This document shows positions 1-12,900 of a stretch of 64,000 bases of DNA, piece by piece. Each line of letters starts with the position of its first letter. Positions within the stretch are counted from its first letter, which is position 1. The stretch lies in the NCBI GenBank assembly GCA_029378245.1, contig JARKIF010000017.1:434001-498000 (forward strand), in the 5' to 3' direction. The position numbers and the translations under genes were made by a program. The notes beneath the pieces were generated by a model that saw only the letters and a list, made by a program, of their open reading frames with translations, made no database searches and had not been told where the DNA came from. The DNA is from Roridomyces roridus. Taxonomy: Eukaryota > Basidiomycota > Agaricomycetes > Agaricales > Mycenaceae.

Positions 1-2158
1 ACAGACAACAAGTGTATCATTGCTCAAGTACACATGAGATGGGTCTAATTGACACTGGGGTCCTCTAATAAGTTTGTAATACATATTTTTCCTATGGTTG
101 GGAGCCGCGGATTGCTCGGACCGCCGGTAAATCACATGATCGTGGGAATGATCTGCCTTATATAGGAGGGGAGGGGGGGGGGGGGGGGTCCAGCCAGGGT
201 CGAAAAAAACTTTTCGACCCTATATCCGAAATTCCGATCCCGATGCCCCCTTGGCCGTAATTAAAATTTAAACCATCAAGCGAGCATCAGCGCTGCAATA
301 TGTCAGCGCCCTGCCCCGAATACCGGCGGCGGGTCTTAGTTCTCCCGCAACGAGTAGGAGCAGGAGCAGGCTCCAGCGGGTAAAGTGGGACGCTGAGGCC
401 GGCAGGGGGATGTCAAGAAAGGCTCGAGATCGGTTGAAAAAAAAAAGTGGCGTCGTGATGGCTTATCTGCATCAAGTCAGACTTGCCTCCAATCCAAATT
501 CCGATTTTGTCAGCCCATCGTTGCCATGCCATTGAGTCCAAGACTGATATACCGGCACCGTTTTCCCGAGCTTGCGTCACGTCTCGCCCTTCGGAGTCAT
601 TTGTTAAGTGTGCATGGGTTTAAACAAACCAAACGAAACTTTTTGTCGACATCCATTCAGCAGAAGCACTTCCAGGTGTACAAAGTTGCAGCAAAATCAT
701 CCCAGGGTTTTCGGCCCAGTCCTCGATCGTTGCTGCCGACCCAAGCGTTTCGTCTTTGCGTACGTTGAACAAGGATAGTCCCCAGAGATTCAAGTTCTGA
801 GACCAAGGAACCAGGTAAAACAATATCGAAGATGTGCAGTCTTGGAAGCGCAAGAATCTGGGAAACCAGTCGTAGCTAGTCGTAGCTTGCAGAATCCGAT
901 TAGTACTCAAGAAGTACCTTCCCCGATCAGCGGATCCACTTCATTTCCTCTACGCATTTACCCCAGCCGAGGGCGTGACGACGATGACGACAATCGACGG
1001 GCCCGGCGTGCGACGCATTCCGGCACTCGCTCGAGGGCGACGTCCGTGGCCCGTCGATTGGCGAAGGGGTGAGGGGAGCGGCGCCTGAAAAGGATATGGT
1101 CTTTTTCTTCCAGTCAAAAGGTGTGGAGCGGGTCGACAAGTGTGCAGCGGTGGTGGGTATTTGCGTCCGATTGCGCCACCAAAGTTACAGTGTATTGAGT
1201 CCTGAGCTGGCGCCGCAGGACGCGCTCACGGGGCACTTCTGGGTCCAGATCGAGTCCAAGGCACTAGTTTTCGACAACAGAATGAGTACATCCGATCTCC
1301 GTCGTCTGTGGACTGACAGTGAAAACCATTCGTCAGTGGATAGTCCAGTGACAATTTAGAACCGCCAGCCGTCGTTCTACGGGAGGGGAAACTGGATTGC
1401 GGTAATTCCAAGGGTGACTGTCTGGACTCTGTGCCATGCGCAAGTCGAAGTTGGACAGCCATGCGTCGCCAAGTTGTCAAGGATGATTCCAGATTGAGGG
1501 GATGGGCTCCCAGGATACAATAGAAAACAGATATTGCTATGTTGTGTTTGAGGTCATTGAAAGGATGGATATGCGAGCCAATAGAATTGATTCGTCGTTT
1601 TAAGTAACGGATGACAATTTGAGAACGTGGATGAACGGGTGGCGCGAACGAGCCGTATTAGAACTTATTAGCAGCCACCCTCCTTTTGCTTGTGTCTCTA
1701 ATATTTTTGCTGGGGTGGAGTGTGGAGCATGATAAGAATCATAATTCCGGGCAAGCGAGCCATGCCGCGTAGCTTGCCGAGACTTCACCACCCTTGCAGT
1801 CGTGTTGTTAGACCAGAGGAATTGCGAAAATTTCACTCTTGAAGGCCTGCTCGTCGCCGGATTCAACATCCCGCCGTTGAGTTCTTGGCTGATCCCACAC
1901 ACAAGCAAGCCGTGTTTCGGCAGACAACAAATGATTTGCAATCACTGAATTTTCTTGCTTCATTTTGCTCCATCACAATTTTGTTTTGCTCAGAAATATC
2001 TCGGCAAAGGGGTTGCTTGGTGGTTGCTAATAAGCTCTATTTCCAAGTCTGCGCCGTGTGGAGTTGACAGAAGCTCCGGAAGATGTATTTAAATCCCACA
2101 GGCTCCGCGATCCAAGGCTTGGCAAGAGAGGAAGAAACACACGGAGTGCGCTTGAGAC
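1..2158. other. Gene-poor decayed stretch, no supported gene
   Basis: I see no recognisable protein family here. Open frames are short and none joins into a convincing spliced gene. Two structured parts are listed separately: the G-rich element remnant near 120-225 and copy A of a diverged duplicated segment from about 1476. A 96-codon plus-strand frame at 1069-1359 is the longest isolated candidate and resembles nothing I know. Confidence 0.5.
120..225. repeat. Remnant of the G-tract subterminal element family
   Basis: The text around a TATATAGGAGGGG stretch followed by a run of about 18 G, then a hairpin of GGGTCGAAAA against TTTTCGACCC, matches the subterminal layout of the CAAGGGG elements at 15029-15496 and 39205-39662 (TATAGGAGGGG, a G run, GGTCC, then a short hairpin with an A run). 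No terminal inverted repeat or TSD was found here, so this is probably a fragment. Confidence 0.4.
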
Positions 2159-2390
2159 ATGAGTGTCGGGAACAGAGTCATCGCGGATCAAAACACCGTC
2201 ACCGCCACGCCGCCCTTGCTCTCCGACTCCTCGACCAATTCCTCAACGCCAAATCCCTGTGAGTTCCCAAACTCGTCACCCATGGGACTCAGATTCCTTG
2301 ACTCACGGAGTTGTTTTCTAGCCACCGGTGACCGCTGCGACTTTCTCAAGCTATGGTCTCGATTCTCCCAATGTCGACGAACTTGAGTCA
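1476..2390. repeat. Diverged duplicated segment, copy A (partner at 7865-8455)
   Basis: This stretch shares two blocks with 7865-8455 in the same order. The first block (1476-1690) shares GTTGTCA, GATGGATATGCGAGCCA and ACGGGTGGC; on the minus strand both copies can be read as protein with a common G-S-H-I-H motif followed by K-H-N. The second block begins near 2160 with a short plus-strand start (MSVGNRVIADQ) and shares AGTCATCGCGGATCAAA and a donor/acceptor-like arrangement. This looks like an old duplication of two divergent genes, now decayed. The protein family is not recognised. Confidence 0.45.
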
Positions 2391-2421
2391 TGCTGTGGTC
2401 CACACTGTCGCTGGGATTGGC

Positions 2422-4620
2422 ATGTTGTTTCTCAAAACCTTCCACCTTCTTGCTCTCGCTGCCCTGGTTTCAGCGGGCTCGTTCACTCTTCACAACAGTC
2501 GCTCAGCAGCTCCTACCGGCAGCCGGGTTCATCTATGAAGGCCCCGCTCCAGACAGCGACCAACTCACTCTGCGGTTCGCCCTGGCTGGGAAGAATATTT
2601 CTGGTCTACATGATACGTTGACGGCGAGGTCGACTCCGGGGAATGCAGCGTTCAGACAATGGCTCTCGGCAGATGAGGTACGTAGACCTTGCTTTCTGCG
2701 GTTAACGCTGACGAGCCATAGATCAAAACGTTCCTCGAGCCCTCGTCCGAGACGCTTGCTGCGTTTGAAGACTTTACCTCATCAGGAAAAACCGGATCTG
2801 CCAATTTGCACAGGATTGCTGACATTTTGCGACAATCAAATGATCTCGGCAATCTCTGACATTCCTCGACATTTCCTGACAATTTGAGGCCAAGCCAATT
2901 CTTCAAGCAGCTTCAAGCCCGCTGCTCACCCATTCAATGACTGGCACCACCAACATTTGTCCAATGATGCAGGCTCTCATACGTGACTCTCATATCACAG
3001 AGTGCTGGGGGAAAACTTGTTGGGATTTGAGATAATTGTGCCCATAGTCAATGTGCAACTTGATATTGTGCATCCACGAGGCGGGCAGCAAGGAGGGAAA
3101 CGAGACCGTGACCACAGGCAGCGGTGCGGGGACTTAAAGATTTGGAGCAAGTCATTGCCGAGACGTGGGAAGTCTCGGACAGAAATCACCGCCGAAGATA
3201 GCCGAGGATCAATCAGGACGTGGCGTCCAAACAAGATGTCATTTTCTTCATTCTCTTCTTAACCACCACCCTTCATCCCTCTCCCTTGTGCCCTCCCAGC
3301 GTCGTTCCGTGCTCTGCTGGACCCCATTGCTGACAAGTCAAGTCCCTCTACAATGTCAATAATCTGCCTATGCACCGCGTCATCCACTGACCTAATTTGC
3401 AGGGCCGCCACATCATGTCCTGCCCGAGTGCCCGCAATCCTTCCTCAAAGGCAGCCTTTCATTTTGTTACCGTCCGTTGCGTCACATTGAGCTGCAGTCC
3501 TTCCGGTGAGAAGTACCTGTTCTCTGAGTCTCGAGTCCTCATCTCTGTTGTAGATGTCGTGTCTCATCAGATGGCTTGCATCATGGTAAGACTTACCTCG
3601 GATCCGGCATCGTTGTCGTGAGTTTGCGAGATTGCTCCTCTAGGCTTGCAAGGTGTGTTCATTGTTCCATGGGACTATAATTGATTTTGACCTGGCACCC
3701 AGACGTTCTGGACGTGTGAATGGGCGGGGATCGTGTGCGGCCGCATTACCGCATCTGAATCATGTACGTTACCGTTGTCGTGGTGTCCCTGCTCGCTAAC
3801 CCTATTGCCGTTAGCTTACCTTCGCCGCCGTCCCTATGTGCCACTGGTGCTCACTGCTCAGCTCCCTGCCTGCCGTTACAGAGTATGTCTTTCAAGTCCC
3901 CAAAAGTCCCCAATGAGCTAAGAGTTTTGTTCGCTCGCTAGCCCGTTCCATGCTGTCACTCATGCAGCAGTCTACGCCCACGGGTGGATTTTTGCTCGTG
4001 TGTTGTTGCTTCTATTTGGATGGTGGTAGAACTACTAGTGTAGATGCATGTATGTATGTCTTTAGTGTGAATCTATTGTATTTATTGATACTTTTGAAGC
4101 TGAGGACAAGCAGAGGATGAGGAACCGAATACTGCTGTGATTCCGGGTAATTCATGCTAAGTAATTGGTCACAATCAGTGATAATTTGCCGAAGAATATT
4201 GACACCGGATCGGGACCTGGACATTTTGCCAATCTGTCACTTGGCAGAGATTGCTGCCCATTGGCGCCAATTGGCGTCAATTGCTGAATCCGGTTTTTCC
4301 TGATGCTCCGCCAACGGACTGAGTGCGACATCGACCTCGCCTCACGGCAACTGGGTTTCTCTCACCCTCCCAGTGTCCCAAGCCAACACGCTCTTCCGTG
4401 CGCAGTACCAGGATTTTTCCCATCCCATCCCTCGCTGGCTGGGCCACTCACCCGCACGCTGGCGATTTGCCTTCCATCGGAGCTGGTCGGGCATGTGGAC
4501 GCGATTCATCCCAGCACGGACTTTTCCATTATTCGGAATGGCGTGAGGTTTGTTCATCCCGGTCGCGCCATGGGAGTGAACACTTGTGATCTCACGACCC
4601 GGTGTCTCATCGCCTCACGG
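2422..4620 (+). pseudogene. Broken S53 (sedolisin / tripeptidyl-peptidase) protease gene
   Basis: The first ATG at 2422 opens a signal-peptide-like segment (FLKTFHLLALAALVSAG). After a frameshift near 2525 the frame reads as the activation (pro-) domain of secreted fungal S53 serine proteases: LTLRFALAGKN, STPGNAAFRQWLSADEV, a 44-bp intron (2678-2721), then SSETLAAFEDF. The same domain resumes at 4307 with SPHGNWVSLTL and SQANTLF, and after another frameshift near 4425 gives LPSELVGHVDAIHPSTDF and the NTCDLTTRCL cysteine region that precedes the catalytic domain in this family. The gap between the halves is exactly the 1.53-kb element at 2780-4305. No catalytic Glu/Asp/Ser region can be recognised downstream, so the gene is dead: one insertion, at least two frameshifts and a missing 3' part. 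Assignment to S53 rests on motif recognition of the pro-domain. Confidence 0.75.
2780..4305. mobile_element. 1.53-kb TIR element inserted in the S53 gene
   Basis: The ends are 18-bp perfect inverted repeats, CATCAGGAAAAACCGGAT at 2780-2797 and its reverse complement at 4288-4305. A CT dinucleotide flanks both ends (2778-2779 and 4306-4307); deleting the element and one CT restores an unbroken pro-domain reading (Asp-Phe-Thr-Ser-Ala-Asn-Gly), which defines the insertion precisely. Subterminal sequence has repeated GACATTTTGC/GACAATTTG-like words. I see no transposase, so it is non-autonomous. A 2-bp duplication other than TA is unusual and the superfamily is uncertain; the true TSD might be longer and eroded. 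Confidence 0.7.
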
Positions 4621-4639
4621 TCGGAGCGCAATTGTAAGC

Positions 4640-7600
4640 GAGGGTGGATTTGTCGTTTGATCTTCCACTAACTCGCCTTTGCATCCGTAGTGGAGCCGGT
4701 AAAGATAGCCAGCCCGTCTCCTCCTCCCACCACCACCACCAGATCATCTATCCGGTCCCGGATGTACTCAATCATGCGCAGTATTCCCTCCCACCTTACG
4801 CACGCGGTGCTGGAGCTTGAATCGGGTGGGCGGGGATTATTAATGGCCTTGAAGCCAGGCTCCATCAATACGACTCCCATCTATCTGTGATTTTCAGCCC
4901 TCGGAACTCCCACCATCCCATCTAATCTGCTGCTGGCATTCATTTCCCCTGCATACCGGTACCCGTCGGCGACTCCGTACCGATGGGTACTCTTGTCTTT
5001 CCCGGAAAACACGTACGTTGGCTCAATTCAATTTCTGGGATTGAATGAGTCTGATTGCAGAATTCAAATTCAGAGGCTGATTCGAGTTAGGACTCCGCGA
5101 AAACGATTCGTCGGGACAGACAGATGGAGCCTCGCACTATCCTCTTGCTCGCTGGCGGTTAATCGCGGCCGCCTCGGACTTTGATCCGGCACTCTACTAT
5201 GGCGTGGTGCATGCGCATAAACTCGGCGTATGGATGTCTGCTGCCAGGTTCAAACATGAACCGCGAACCCTTCGGAACAAATTCGGACGATGAGCAAGCA
5301 CTTGGAATGCGTTATACTTGACCTCAATACGTCCGAAGGGCGGCGTATTCTCACCTCCATCAGCAATAAGTGACACTACCACAGAGCAATACAGATGCCA
5401 TGTAGCAGCTGTAGCCGGATTGTAAAGTACCCCTTGACGTAGGCATCTGTAGCCATGCGCGGGTGACATGTGACTGCGCGTAGCGCCATGTGTCCTTGGC
5501 ACGGCGCTATGGATACCCACGTGCCGCCAGCTCCGTGGGATCATGTAGCCCTCTGTGGCTCATAGAGGCCCACCGGCGCACACCTAAAATACTGCTGCAT
5601 TCCCTCCACCCCGGCTTGCTTCCTTAAATTGGGACAGAACAAAGCTAGAAGAAGAAATATTCATTCAAGCTACATTAAGATACATGATGGATCTACAACA
5701 ACAAGAGAGACAGAGCGGGGTTCCCAAGCTTCTCTGCCACCATGCTGAACAATCCACATTAGCATAGGTGGAACACGGATGGAAGGGAACATACCAGGGA
5801 GAGTGTCGGCAGGGGGAGATGGAAAAGAATAGAGCTGCGCGATGGCGGGGCACGGATGCTGTAAGTAAGCGTCGGTTAGTGGACCATGAGGAATTGTGAT
5901 GGACATACCGTGATGGCCACCCGAGAGCTACGCGGTTGCTAAGGGAAGTGGGAGCGAGACAAGGATTCGGGGAGGCGAGAGGGCAGAAAGCAGAGAGGAT
6001 GGAGCTGGAATGTTGGAGAGGCAGCGAGGTGCATTGGTGAGGAGGGTAGAGACCACACGACTAGAGTTCTGAGATGCCCACGGGGTCTGACAATGAGCCA
6101 AAGCCAAAAGGATGGAGGGAGAACTCACCAGGAGTCATGAGGACAGTCCATTGACTGGAAAGACTTGAGATCTGAGGGGCAGGAGAAGGAAAGACGGTAG
6201 AGGGAGAGAGAGCGAGGGGATGGTGGGTGGAAGAAAGACGCATTCCGATATCTGTCAAAGTGTCAGTATTTATGCGGTCGTGCGGGTCATCAATCAATCA
6301 ATGCACATGTCCGACGGGCGCCGCGCTCGGAACAGATCCGATCGGCAATGGACTCAGTGAGATTCTTGGATGCTTGCTCTTCCCTCATTGGTGTCGGGAA
6401 TCTGCAAGGAATTTGAGGTGGATTGGAGCTTTTGAATGATGTCAAGTTCCATGGGTAGAAGAAGTCAAGGCAAATTACATCATGGACATGTCATATCATG
6501 GCTTTGCTCGAATACTTTACACTTCCAGTCCCATTGGCCACAACACCCACATCCGCTACATGAACCACATTGTCCCCACCTCGGATACAGCTGCTACATG
6601 GTCAATGTGAAGCCGCGATCGGATACACGACTGTATGCGGTGTCATACTTCCAGCCGGGCTGCCACATGTCATCGTATGGATGATATGATCCGCGCCTCG
6701 GCTACATGGGATTTACTTTTTCCTGATGTCGCAATTCGATCTCCAACCGTTCTGTCTTGCCGACGGATAGAGTTGATCGTTGTGGGCGAGCTGCCAAGCC
6801 TCGGCTGTGCTTGAATAAATGTCGAATTTCAGAACAAGACGGCCTTGCGGCGACCCTTGGTGCTGATCCTCCAGGGGCGATGTTCGGCTCGAGCTCGTTC
6901 CTGATCCACACGACGGGTACTTGTGTGTTCAAATATCCTGCTATTCCGCATACCAATACAATATCACTCCAGGTCATTCATGATATTCAGGAGTTGAAGA
7001 CGGCGATGCAGGACTTGATCGGGGGGGAGGACCGCGCAGATAGTCCAGGTCAATGTGACTGCAGCTCTGCCTTGAACCGTATGTTCATTCAATTGAGGCG
7101 GAGGCGAAGAACCAAATCAGAATGTAAATTATACGAGAGGAAGGAAGACTTGCTCGAACGGGTGAATGATACCAGCTCATGTGTGCGGCGATCAGGCAGG
7201 CATGGTGTCGTCAAGGGAGAGAGCAGAGATAGACTTCCATTGCGATTGGGATGCGTGCTGTTCATAGGCGGTCAAGGTGTTGGCTCGAGCCGAGTGCCCG
7301 CGTGAACGTCGGCGATGTACTCGAACAGCCTCGGATAGGTCGGGCTTGAGATGTAATTACTTGCTGAGAAACTATAATACAAGCCAAGATTACCCTGATA
7401 GCCGCTCAACGCGAGGAGCAACTACTTAGTGCCGCAGGGAAATGGGTCGAGTTCCGAGAGAGATCAGGGCAAGTTGGTGCCAGGATCTGGTTCTTCTCGA
7501 TATACGTTTGCGCAGGAATTTCTGGCTCCAAATGCACGACGAGTCCGAGGCGCTTTTGACCACAGACCGGGTATATGACGGTTGAAGCGGAGTTCGTCCG

Positions 7601-7850
7601 GCGCCCTCGGGCGAATATATAACACCATAAAGCATGCGGGTCAATCAAATTCAATAAGTTATAACGGTCAACGCAAGGGTGTGGTTGAGGACAAGCGAAT
7701 GGCTCCCAGAAGAAGATCAAAGGAAAATGCGCGGAGAGCCAGCCAGATTCTAGTCTCGGAGCCATCCATGTACGCAAGCACTCTCAGACGCGCGCTCCCT
7801 CGTCTGGAGAGAGGTTAAACTAGATTTAGCGAGGCTGGATTCCGTACCGT
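4640..7850. other. No recognised gene
   Basis: Open frames exist (for example a 182-codon plus-strand frame at 6757-7305 and a 115-codon minus-strand frame at 5197-5544), but none shows a domain, signal sequence or coherent splice structure I can defend. The first part (4640-4900) may hold eroded S53 sequence. Confidence 0.4.
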
Positions 7851-7864
7851 GCGGAATTCGAGGT

Positions 7865-8455
7865 CGGTGGCCACCGTGTTGTCAGGGATGAATCGAGGCT
7901 CCCAAGATGATTCAAAAAGAGTCGGACAGACTTTTCTCTGTTGTGTTTGACGGCATTGAGAAGATGGATATGCGAGCCAGCGGAATGCAGTGTACCGGTT
8001 GAGAAACTACTAGATGAACCAGAACGGGTGGCCGCGAACGAGTCGTAAGTAATTTGCGAGTCCGCATCGTGCGACATTGATATATGGGCACGGGGACGAA
8101 TTGAGATTCAAAAGGTCGGTCCCCCAAGTCAGGTCTCAGCCAGCCAAGAGAAACGTCGGGCTTGGGAGTGGGCGGGTGGGAAGCGAGTGGAGCAAGAGTG
8201 GAGTGTCGGGAGTTGGTCGGGAGCACAGTCATCGCGGATCAAAGTGCCAAGCGCCGTCACTACCACGCCTTGACCACACCTTCCTCTCCAGTCCTCGACC
8301 GACGCTCAGCGCTCAGCGCTCAACGCCGCGGTGAATGCAAAGAGCGCAAGGGGACTGATTTGCCGTGGGTTTCTTCGCTCGTCACTCAGATTCGTTGACT
8401 CGCCAAGCCGTTTTCCAGGCACCAGTCCGTTGCGACTTTTTCCTGCGATCTATCC
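7865..8455. repeat. Diverged duplicated segment, copy B
   Basis: Partner of 1476-2390. The minus-strand block (7865-8077) and the plus-strand block (8205-8455, sharing CAGTCATCGCGGATCAAA and an acceptor-like TTTTCCAG) keep the same order and divergent orientation but a shorter spacer. The plus-strand start codon present in copy A is not preserved, so this copy is more decayed. Confidence 0.45.
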
Positions 8456-8469
8456 AGCCATGGTAGGAC

Positions 8470-9955
8470 TCACACCCTCTGCCACACGCACGAGGTCTTG
8501 TTAAAAACAGGAGACCCATGTCTGGCCTAAAGGTTCGGGCATCCATGGCTGACGATTCTTCGGAATCTCACTCGCACATCCATCCAGACACCGTGAACGG
8601 ACTCACTGCGGGGAACGTCGGGCCCGAGGACGCGGCGCAAGATGCGGTGGATCGACACCCACGGCAAGACGGCTGAGCGCGAGGAATGACGAGGATGGAA
8701 ACGACGTGCGTCTATCTATTCCTGACTCGTCACGGTTTTTCATGAATCTTCCAGCGCTGTGCAGTGTGCCTTCCGAGACGCTCAAGACAGCTCGGGACTG
8801 TGACCAAGCTACCAAACCCCGCACAGCGCGCCCCCGATTATTGCCCCAGCTCCCGCCCATTGACGTCGATGTCCCGCTTCCCCAATGTCGCCGATATGTC
8901 CATCGCGCGAAGGCTGTGACCCGTACAACTACGGGAGAGACGACGCCGAGGTGTTACGTAGGTGCTTCGGGCTGCTAATGCGCTTTCGCTGGACACGCAT
9001 CCGGCGGCGTCTACCTGCGGCATTGCCCACGTGTACCCCGAGCCACGTATTGTGCATCTCCAATGACTACCGCCACCGCCAGTCGCCTCCTACCCGCCGC
9101 CCTCTCCCCCTGCCTAGTGCGACGACTCCACCCTTATCGCGAGTGCTGGGAGTAACAGTGCATCCGTTAACGGCGTTTTCGCGCCCCGGCTCCAAGCCGT
9201 GCGAGCAGCCGCGGGAATTTGTTTTCCCTCTCTGCAGCCGACGCCCGGATTCTGGAACGCTGGGTAGGATCTAGCCGAAGTGCCTGTTGACGGCGAGCGT
9301 GGCATTCGTTGGCGAGTAGCTGCGGGTGCGCGGGGAACTTGAGGGATTCCCGTTAGCTTACGTTTCCGGTTCCTGTGGGTGCTTATGAAGGACGACAAAA
9401 GGACGAGGGAGCGGGTGTCAACCACGATGCATTGTGATGATACCGAGGAGAGGAAGAAGAGCGAGAAGGTGGAGACTCAGGTGCAGCTCCTCCCATCCTT
9501 CCTTGCATACCGCTGATGCTTCTTCCAGGTTTCTCGGCAGTATCCTCGACTCTCTCTCGTGGGCAGTACGCGTGGCTCGAGGCCACGGATTGCGTCACCG
9601 TGACGTTGGCCTCATCTCCTTTGGCGTTGGGACGCGTCGTGAGTAGCTTGAAGGGATCCGGGTTCAGGAGAGGGCAGGAAGGGGAGAAAGCGGAGTTCAT
9701 GTGTGTTTCTTCTCATCCCCCTCGGATCGGCTGCGATAACAAGGTAACAATACGTTCCCCGACGCAAACTGTTCTTAATTAGGAGAGAATGTCACGCTAG
9801 GGCAGTGTTTTTCTAGAACATGAGAGAGTTTGTACAAATTTGTTCCTGCCACGCTGGCATCTTCCTTGCTTCTTACCACCACCATCCGTGTCTGGTCGTG
9901 GTGAGCTACTCTCTTGCTGGTCTTCTCAGAGATGCATAACTATCTGCAGACCACT
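8470..9955. other. No recognised gene
   Basis: GC-rich sequence with overlapping short frames on both strands (for example 8706-8978 and 8885-9274 plus, 9114-9425 and 9383-9700 minus). None resembles a known family or forms a multi-exon model. The last few hundred bases are the likely upstream region of the NLR gene. Confidence 0.4.
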
Positions 9956-9961
9956 TTCATA

Positions 9962-12900
9962 ATGTCTCACCATCACCTACTAGGAGCCTCACCTGTGAAT
10001 ATTCAAGGTGTGTGAAACCTCGCCGGATGGAATCAATTCTGAATTTTCCCAAGCCTTGGGTGGCACGGGAGGTCCCGGCGGAGAAGGGCTTTCAAAAGGG
10101 GGTCAGGGAGGTACTGGAGAAGGTGGCGTCGTGAATGTGTATGTTCCTTTTTTGACAAGAATCTATTGCATTCATTCTTCATATAGCAGCATCCATCAGG
10201 GTCAAGGGTTGATTCAGATCTCCTGCTATTAATTTCCCAGCTTATGTTCTCGCAGATTGGGACCTGTTTTGTTCAAGTGGTTGGGGAACCCTCCCGATAC
10301 ACAGGATAGACAGAACCAGGTACAAGCACTTCGCCATGCAGATACTGGGACCTGGCTCCTTGAGCATGATCGGTTTATTCATTGGACAAAGACACCTGGC
10401 AGCTTGTGGATCCAGGGAATCTGTATGTTGGCCTCATTTCAATGTGCATCATATCTAATCTATTTCAGCTGGAACGGGCAAAAGTGTACTCAGGTACTTC
10501 ATCATTTCACTTCAATATCTCTACTGAAATGAGCAGCTCAACAATTATTCGGCACCTTGTCGAGGCAGAGAACACAGTCTCATACTTCTTTTTCGACTTT
10601 AGGAATGACAGACACAGCCTGGATATCATGTTGCGCTCTATTGTCTGGCAGCTTTCTGGGAAATCACTGTCTCCACATGACTCTCTTTCCTGTCTTTATA
10701 CAAGACTGGGAAATGGAACCATACAGCCACAGGTCAACGATCTTCAAGAACTCCTTGAAAATTTAATCAGGGACCTGGGACATGCATTCATTGTCATCGA
10801 TGGACTTGATGAATGTCACAAGAATGACTGGACAAAGCTTGTGATATTTGTGAAAAAACTTTTCACTGCTTCCACAGAAGGACTGCATCTGCTGTTCACA
10901 AGCCAACCTCTCCAGCAATTCCAGACAGAGTTCGAGCACATTCCTTGCATACAGTTGTATGCATCAATCTTGGATGAGGATATAGGACTCTTTGTGCACA
11001 GCAAGATTTGGACAATGACCAATAATGTTGAGCATGCCAAAGCAGTTACAGAACAAATTGTGAAAAAGAGCCATGGAATGTAAGTCAGATCAGTATTCCT
11101 GGCCAAGACTAAGTAGATACATAGGTTCCGTATGGCTGCTTGCCTCATTATTGAGCTAGGGCATCATCCTTGGGAGGATGCTTGGGATGGTGTCTTGGTG
11201 GCACTTCCAGCTGAGCTGTCCAGTATCTACAGCCGCTTCCTTAAACGTGCAATGGATGTACCAGGGGTGGCCTCAGTCTTCATTCAAGCAATACTACGGT
11301 GGCTTCTGTTCTCAAAGAGGGAATTGTCTTCAGAGGAACTTGCAGATGCTATTGCTTTTCGCTTGGACTTGCCAAATTTTGACTTCTCCAACCTGGATAC
11401 ATCAATATATTACCCCCACAGGCAGATGGGAAATATGCAGATCTTCAAGCTGCTTGATGGGCTCATTGTGATTACCAAACATTTCTGGGGGACAGAATCG
11501 ATCAGTTTTGCACACTCATCAGTGCGAGACTATGTCCTTTCCAACAAGTTTTATGAAGAGTATGCATCCATTTTTGATCTTAGTGAGAATATCTCACAAA
11601 GATTCATTGCACAAAACTGTATCCGTTATCTGCTTGTGTTTTCAGAAAAGGATGATATTGGGACTCTAAACCTGTGGGAGTACCCACTTGCAATATATGC
11701 AGCTGAGACTTGGTTTAATCACTTGCAACAATGTGATGAGACCGACCAAGAGGAGCTACTCCCAGCAACAATGCATTTGCTTAAAGATGGAAGTAGCCAA
11801 TACACCATGCTGTCTCAATTACAAGGGCAATACAGATGGGGATGGAATGACCATCCTATACCAGTGATTTGTATGTGTGCAGAGATCGGGTTTCAAAGAG
11901 GGGTGTGTTATTTGGTGGTTTCTAGGAAGGTGTCAGTTGATGCCATTGACAAAGTCGATGGCAGGACAGCACTGCACTATGCCTCCGAGAATGGCCACCT
12001 TGATGTTGCAAAGCTGCTCATAGAACATGGGGCACCAGTCAATGCTGCTGCAACTGATGGCCGGACTCCGCTGCACTGTGCCTCCAATTTGGGCGACCTT
12101 GATGTTGTAAAGCTGCTCATAGAACATCGGGCACCAGTTAATGCTGCTGCAACTGATGGCTGGACTCCACTGCACTATGCATCCTGGAAGGGGTACCTTT
12201 ATGTTGCAAAGCTGCTCATTGAACATGGGGCACCAGTCAATGCTGCTGAAAATGAGGGCTGCACTCCGCTGCACTATGCATCCTGGAAGGGCCACCTTGA
12301 TGTTGCAAAGCTGCTCATAGAACATGGGGCACCAGTCAATGCTGCTGAAAATGATGGCTGGACTCCGCTGCACTGGGCATCCTTGAAGGGCCACCTTGAT
12401 GTTGCAAAGCTGCTCATAGAACATGGGGCACCAGTCAATGCTGCTGCAAATGCTGGCCAGACTCCGCTGCACTGTGCATCCTGGAAGGGGTACCTTTATG
12501 TTGCAAAGCTGCTCATAGAACATGGGGCACCAGTCAATGCTGCTGCAAATGCTGGCCAGACTCCGCTGCACTGTGCCTCCGAGTTTGGCCACCTTGATGT
12601 TGCAAAGCTGCTCATAGAACATGGGGCACCAGTCAATGCTGCTGCAAATGATGGCTGGACTCCACTGCACTGGGCATCCTTGAAGGGCCACCTTGATGTT
12701 GCAAAGCTGCTGATAGAACATGGGGTACCAGTCAATGCTGCTGCAAATGATGGCTGGACTCTGCTGCACTGTGCCGCCGAGTTTGGCCACCTTGATGTTG
12801 CAAAGCTGCTGATAGAACATGGGGTACCAGTCAATGCTGCTGCAAATGCTGGCTGGACTCCGCTGCACCGTGCCTCCGAGTTTGGCCACCTTGATGTTGC

